In this document: piece by piece, positions 59,846 through 64,000 of the stretch | How positions within the stretch are numbered: the first letter of the stretch is position 1 | Layout: each line of letters begins with the position of its first letter | Source of the DNA: JALZKA01 sp963701205 | GTDB taxonomy: Bacteria > Actinomycetota > Thermoleophilia > Solirubrobacterales > 70-9 | Direction of reading: 5' to 3' | Assembly (NCBI GenBank): GCA_963701205.1 | Contig: OY969575.1 | Span: forward strand, 248,001-312,000 | Length of the DNA stretch: 64,000 nucleotides | Notes under the pieces: model-generated | Database searches by the model: none | What the model was told of the DNA's origin: nothing | What the model saw: only the letters and a program-made list of their open reading frames with translations | Made by a program: the position numbers and the translations under genes

Positions 59846-60649
59846 GTGCATACCAGGGAGATCGCCAGCCTCGACGGACGGATATCCCCGACCCACGAAG
59901 CGGTTCTTCCGCTTCCGGACGACGGTCTTTATCGCGGCGACGGCGTCTTCGAGGTGATCCGCCTTTACGGGGGCCGGCCCTTCGCCCTCAGCGAGCACCT
60001 CGACCGCCTCCAGCGGTCCGCGGCGACGATCGAGCTTGCCGTAGATCGCGCTGCGATCGAACGCGAACTCGCGCCGTTGCTGGCTGAGCACGGTGACGGC
60101 GATGCGCAGCTTCGAATCATGGTCACGCGAGGTGGCCGCCGCATCCTGTTGATCGAGGCGTTGGCAGCGCGGACGGAATCGGTGACGATCGCGTCGGTCA
60201 CCTACCAGCCCACGGTGATCTTGAACCGCGTCAAGTCCCTGTCGTACGCGGCCAACATGCACGCGACCCGAATCGCGAAGGCCCAGGGCGCCGACGAAGC
60301 GCTCTTCGTCACCCCGCAGGGAACCATCCTCGAACCACCGACGTCGACGATTTTCTGGGTGGACGCCGCGGGCGTGCTGAAGACTCCATCGCTTGAGAAC
60401 CCGATCCTCGACTCGATCACCCGCAACCGCCTCGTCGCCGCGCTGGACGTCAACGAGGGCGTATTCGATCGTGCGGAGCTCGCCGCGGCGCCGGAGGCGT
60501 TCCTGGCATCGACGACGCGGGAGGTCCAGCCCGTCGCCGCCATTGACGGACGCGACCTGGCATGGCCAGGCGCGGTTACCGAGCATGCGCAACGCACGTT
60601 CGCGGCGGTAGTCGAAGCCGAGCTGGAAGCGGGATCCGATGGACCTTGA
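59846..60649 (+). CDS. Class IV aminotransferase (branched-chain or aminodeoxychorismate lyase-like)
   Basis: 267 aa, PLP fold type IV. The likely PLP lysine is in RVKSLSYAANMHA, the substrate-binding arm in ILEPPTSTIFWVD, and the C-terminal FLASTTREVQPV is conserved. It could be a branched-chain aminotransferase, D-amino-acid aminotransferase or PabC; sequence alone does not settle it. GTG start. It overlaps the next gene by 11 bp. Confidence 0.85.
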   Translation: MHTREIASLDGRISPTHEAVLPLPDDGLYRGDGVFEVIRLYGGRPFALSEHLDRLQRSAATIELAVDRAAIERELAPLLAEHGDGDAQLRIMVTRGGRRILLIEALAARTESVTIASVTYQPTVILNRVKSLSYAANMHATRIAKAQGADEALFVTPQGTILEPPTSTIFWVDAAGVLKTPSLENPILDSITRNRLVAALDVNEGVFDRAELAAAPEAFLASTTREVQPVAAIDGRDLAWPGAVTEHAQRTFAAVVEAELEAGSDGP

Positions 60650-61849
60650 CCTGACCGACGAACAGCGCCTGATCGCCGAGACGGCTCGCGAGTTCGTGGA
60701 CCGCGAGGTGATCGACCGCGCACGTGAAAATGATCGGAGCGGGAAATTTGATCGCGAACTCGCCTCAATGCTGGGCGAGATGGGCTATTTGGGGGCTCCG
60801 GTCGGCGAGCAGTACGGCGGCCGCGGGCTCGATTACGTGAGCTACGGATTAATCGTCGAGCAGATCGGGCGTGGCGACTCGGCGGCCCGCACCGTCGTCT
60901 CTGTGCAGACGTCGCTCGTCTGCGGCTCGATCGAGCGCTGGGGAACCGAACAGCAGAAACTGCGCTGGCTCCCGCGGCTCTGCTCAGGCGAGGCCCTTGG
61001 CTGTTTCGGCCTGACGGAACCCGACACCGGATCCGACGCAGCCGCCCTGCGAACGCGCGCCGAAAAGACGGATGACGGCTGGCGGCTCAGCGGTCAGAAG
61101 ATGTGGATCTCGCTTGGCAACCATGCCGAGGTGGCAATGATCTTCGCGCAGACGGAGCCTGGCTCCGGGCCCAAGGGACTTGGTTGTTTTTTGGTGCCGA
61201 CCGACTCCCCCGGTTTCAGCTCCCAGGAGATCCACGGCAAGCTTGGCCTGCGCGCATCGGACACCGCGTCGCTGGCGCTCGATGGAGTCGAGGTTCCCGA
61301 CGACGCGCTGATGGGGCGAATCGGCGAAGGCTTCAAGGTCGCGATGTCGGCGCTCGATTCGGGCCGCTACTCGGTGGCCGCGGGATGCGTGGGCATCTGC
61401 GACGGCTGCGTCGATGCTTCGGTCGCATACTCGACCGAGCGCAAGCAGTTTGGAGTTCCCTCGCCCGCTTCCAACTCGTGCAAGAACTGATCGCCGACAT
61501 GATCGTCAAGCGTGACGCGGCACGGATGCTCGTGCTGCGAGCCGGGATCCTCAAGGACCAGGGCAAGCCGTCCACGATCGAGACCTCGATCGCCAAGCTG
61601 TACGCCACTGAATCGGCTGTTGAGTGCGCAAACGCGGCGATTCAGGTGCACGGCGGCGCCGGTTACGTTGACGACCATCCGGTCGAGCGCTACCTGCGCG
61701 ACGCCCGCGTCACCACCCTCTACGAGGGAACCTCTCAGATCCAGAAGCTGATTATCGGCCGCGACGCCACCGGGATCTCGGCCTTTTCCGTTCGTCCGGA
61801 TCGGGCTCGTGATCGGTCGCCGACCGCCCACTCGGCGACGAAGCGATGA
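60639..61849 (+). pseudogene. Acyl-CoA dehydrogenase, frame broken near base 61460
   Basis: The N-terminal 275 or so residues are normal (MDLDLTDEQRLIAETAREF, then GCFGLTEPDTGSDAAAL and MWISLGNHAEVAMIF). After KQFGVP the frame fails; the other frame carries LARFQLVQELIADMIVKRDAARML and the C-terminal IQVHGGAGYVDDHPVERYLRDARV. One missing C in the CCC run at about 61462 restores VPLARFQ. If intact it would be a 404-aa FAD-dependent enzyme for the first beta-oxidation step. Its stop overlaps the next gene (ATGA). Confidence 0.85.
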
Positions 61850-62621
61850 GCGGATCCGAGCTACTGCTTGAGGAGCGCCACGGCGCGGTGGCGCTCCTGC
61901 GCCTGGATCGACCGGAGGCACGCAACGCCCTGTCCCCGGAGCTGATGGTGGAGCTCGGCGACGCGCTCGAACGTCTGGACAGTGATCCGGGCGCTCGCGC
62001 AATTGTGATCGCGGGCAGCGACGAGGTCTTTGCGGCCGGCGCCGACATCCGCTCGCTACGGGAGCGCGACTTCTCCGAGGTCGCTGTTTCACCCGGCAGC
62101 CGCCTTTTGGAAGCGGGTCTCCGCTTGTCGGACTCCGCAGATCGCCGCCAGTCTCCGGATTCGCTCTCGGCGGCGGTTGCGAGCTTGCGCTCGCCTGCGA
62201 CATGATCGTCTGCTCGCCGACCGCCGAGTTTGGCCAGCCAGAGATCACGCTGGGGATCATCCCTGGCGGCGGCGCCACCCAGACGGCTGGCACGCGTCCT
62301 TGGAAAGCAACGCACGATGGAACTCGTGCTCACCGGCCGTCGCTTTCGAGCCACCGAGGCGCACGCCTGGGGCCTCGTCAACCGGGTTTCCATCGGCGTG
62401 GCTGAACGAGGCGGTCGACCTCGGCCGAGTGGTCGCGTCGGGTCCGCCGCTGGCCGCAAAACTCGCGAAACAGGCCGTTCTTGCAGCCGACGAATCCGGA
62501 CTATCGGCGGGACTTGAACAGGAACGACAGGCTTTACGAGCTGGCGATGGCATCGGAGGACCGAATCGAGGGCATGGACGCGTTTCTGGAGAAGCGCAAG
62601 CCCGAATTCAAGGGTCGGTAG
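61846..62621 (+). pseudogene. Enoyl-CoA hydratase, frame broken several times
   Basis: The crotonase fold can be followed across frames: LLLEERHGAVALLRLDRPEARNALSP and VFAAGADIRSLRERDF, then TPQIAA, SGFALGGGCELALACDMIVCSP, FGQPEITLGIIPGGGATQ, LARVLGKQRTMELVLTG, and ELAMASEDRIEGMDAFLEKRKPEF. Breaks lie near 62103, 62153, 62281, 62388 and 62533. It would catalyse the hydration step between the dehydrogenases. Either sequence error or real decay. Confidence 0.75.
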
Positions 62622-62626
62622 GCAGG

Positions 62627-63774
62627 GTGTCCGGCCTGAACCGGCTCGGCGTGGTCGGCGCTGGGACGATGGGCTCCGGTATCGCGCAACTCGGCTGCCT
62701 CGGGGCGTTTGAAGTCGACGCTCTTCGACCCTGACCCGGACGCCTTGGCGGCCGGCGCCGCATCGTCTGCGAAGCGGTCTGACGAAGGGCGCCGTCAAGG
62801 GCCTTTGGAGCGAGACCAACGCCGTTGACGCCTCGCGACGCCTGCGAACAACGGACGCAATCAGCGGGTTGAGCGCCTGCGAGATTGTGATCGAGGCGGC
62901 ACCAGAGCGCCTGGAGGTAAAGCGGGCCACGTTCGCCGAGCTGGCAACCGCCTGCGCGCCCGATGCGCTGCTGGCCACAAACACCGTCGTCGCTCCCGTG
63001 GCGGCGATGGCGCAGGACATCCGCAACCCGGAGCGGGTCTGCGGAATGCACTTCTTCAACCCCCCACCTCTCATGCGGCTTGTCGAGATCGTCGCCGCTG
63101 CCAGCACCGCCGAGACCACCGTCGAGACCGCAACCGAGGTGGCGCGGCAAATGAACCGGGAACCGATTCGAACTGCCGATTCCCCCGGGTTCATCGTCAA
63201 TCGCTGCAACCGCCCTTTCACGCTCGAGGCGCTTCAAATTCTGGGCGACGGGAAGGCCGGCGTTGCCGAGATCGACGCTGCGATGCGCGAGGTTGGCGGC
63301 TACCGAATGGGCCCCTTCGAATTGATCGACCTGATCGGCGTGGACGTCAACCTGGAGGTCGCGCGATCGTTCTACGCCCAGCGCGCCGAACCCCGCTGGA
63401 AGCCGCATCCGATCCAGGAACGGATGGTCGCCGACGGCAAGCTCGGACGCAAGCGCGGGACCGGCTTTTACTCCTACGGGCCTTCAAACGATGCAGTTCC
63501 GCTAGCCCCGAGCGCGCCACTCGCTCCGCAGGACATCGTGGACCGAATCGTCGCCCAGTTGATCAACGAAGCGAGCTTTGCTGTTGCGGAAGGCGTTGGC
63601 TCCCGGGAGGACATCGACCTGGCGATGCGGCTCGGCTTGAACCACCCCAGGGGGCCATTTGAGTGGCTGGCGGATTTGGGCGCGGAGCGGGTGGTTGCGA
63701 CGCTTGACGAGCTAGCCCGGGACCTCGGGGGTGAGCGCTACCTCGTTGCGCCCGCCCTGCGCAGCGAGGTATGA
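62627..63774 (+). pseudogene. 3-hydroxyacyl-CoA dehydrogenase, N-terminal part frame-broken
   Basis: The GTG at 62627 begins a frame with the NAD motif LGVVGAGTMGSGIAQLG. Breaks near 62718 and 62760-62800 interrupt the region of TLFDPDPDALAAGA and LTKGAVKGLW. From about 62820 the frame is clean to the end: IVIEAAPERLEVKRATFAEL, MHFFNPPPLMRLVEIV, DSPGFIVNR and GPFELIDLIGVDVNLEV. A second C-terminal domain (about residue 295 onward, DRIVAQLINEASFAVAEGV, then MRLGLNHPRGPFEWL) is present. Active-site histidine in GMHFFNP. Confidence 0.82.
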
Positions 63775-64000
63775 GCCGCCAACGATCAGTGCCAATCCGA
63801 CAAGCGTCGCAAGCCCGATCGTCTCGTCCAAAAGCAACGCGCCGTAGGCGACGGCAAACGCCGGCGCCAGGTAGGTAACGATCACGGTTCGCGCCGGACC
63901 GACCGCGCTCATCAAGCTGAAGAAGATCGCAAAGGCGATGCCGGTCCCGGCCAAGCCGAGCGCAACTATCGCTGCCACCGGGCCCGCGCCCGGCGCCTCC
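63712..64000 (-). CDS. EamA/DMT-family transporter, C-terminal part (runs off the window)
   Basis: At least 96 residues are visible, and the frame continues beyond the last base. It has three membrane helices of an EamA C-terminal repeat (IVALGLAGTGIAFAIFFSLM, RTVIVTYLAPAFAVAYGALL, GLATLVGLALIVGGSYLA). It overlaps the 3' end of the hydroxyacyl-CoA dehydrogenase gene by 63 bp in the opposite direction. Confidence 0.85.
   Translation of the reverse strand, partial: EAPGAGPVAAIVALGLAGTGIAFAIFFSLMSAVGPARTVIVTYLAPAFAVAYGALLLDETIGLATLVGLALIVGGSYLAAQGGRNEVALTPEVPG

Noticed and set aside
61752..63221. Minus-strand frame of 489 residues across the beta-oxidation cluster
   Set aside because: It is Arg/Ser-rich and opposite well-recognised crotonase and dehydrogenase motifs. 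It stays open only because of base composition.

Overview
The window is one continuous stretch of high-G+C bacterial chromosome (about two thirds G+C by eye), almost fully coding. The gene content and order point to an actinobacterium, probably Thermoleophilia (Solirubrobacterales-like). The pointers are hrcA-dnaJ-prmA; comEA-comEC-holA; the run mreC-mreD-PBP2-rodA-RNase G-L21-L27-obg-proB-proA-nadD-rsfS; a PII protein next to amt; an LPXTG-type surface protein; and TAGNNT -10 boxes directly before start codons. The taxon is an inference from order and style. I see no phage, insertion sequence, CRISPR array, rRNA operon or replication origin.

Region by region: 1-5.2 kb holds stress and translation genes (prmA, dnaJ, hrcA, a BCP-like peroxiredoxin, lepA). 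5.3-12.7 kb holds a secreted M23 peptidase with an unusual leader, murJ, rpsT, holA, comEC, comEA and acylphosphatase. 12.7-23.1 kb holds leuS, tRNA-Ala, a DivIVA-like coiled coil, rsfS-nadD-proA-proB-obg and an ECF sigma/anti-sigma pair. 23.1-31.7 kb is the L27-L21-RNase G-elongasome block followed by maf and ndk. 31.7-42.3 kb holds folC, valS, clpX, clpP and trigger factor, with two secreted-protein genes wedged between clpX and clpP. 42.3-47.5 kb holds a spermidine-synthase-like membrane protein, CtaG, CorA, LemA, an alkyltransferase and a second ECF sigma. 47.5-51.3 kb holds two triplet-repeat surface-type proteins, three tRNAs and amt-PII. 51.4-64 kb holds small metabolic genes, a sortase-type wall protein and a beta-oxidation cluster.

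Functionally this is mostly growth, division and translation housekeeping. MurJ, MreC/D, RodA, PBP2, the DivIVA-like protein and two M23 peptidases build or cut the wall; ClpX, ClpP, trigger factor, DnaJ and HrcA handle proteostasis; lipid catabolism lies at the right end. The mreB gene is not in its expected place upstream of mreC.

The most distinctive signals are as follows. (1) A small protein with serine at exactly every third residue for 20 consecutive triplets plus a C-terminal membrane helix, divergent from an ECF sigma gene. (2) Widespread leaderless-type promoters, including one 10-bp sequence that supplies -10 boxes to hrcA and a peroxiredoxin on opposite strands. (3) clpX, nadD and a divIVA-like gene with no in-frame ATG/GTG/TTG at the expected start. 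(4) A CRP-type palindrome and a GGCGCC-repeat structured leader before an M23 peptidase. (5) Several reading-frame breaks, two of them +1 shifts exactly at TGA, and a dense cluster at 61.4-62.9 kb that may reflect sequence error or gene decay.
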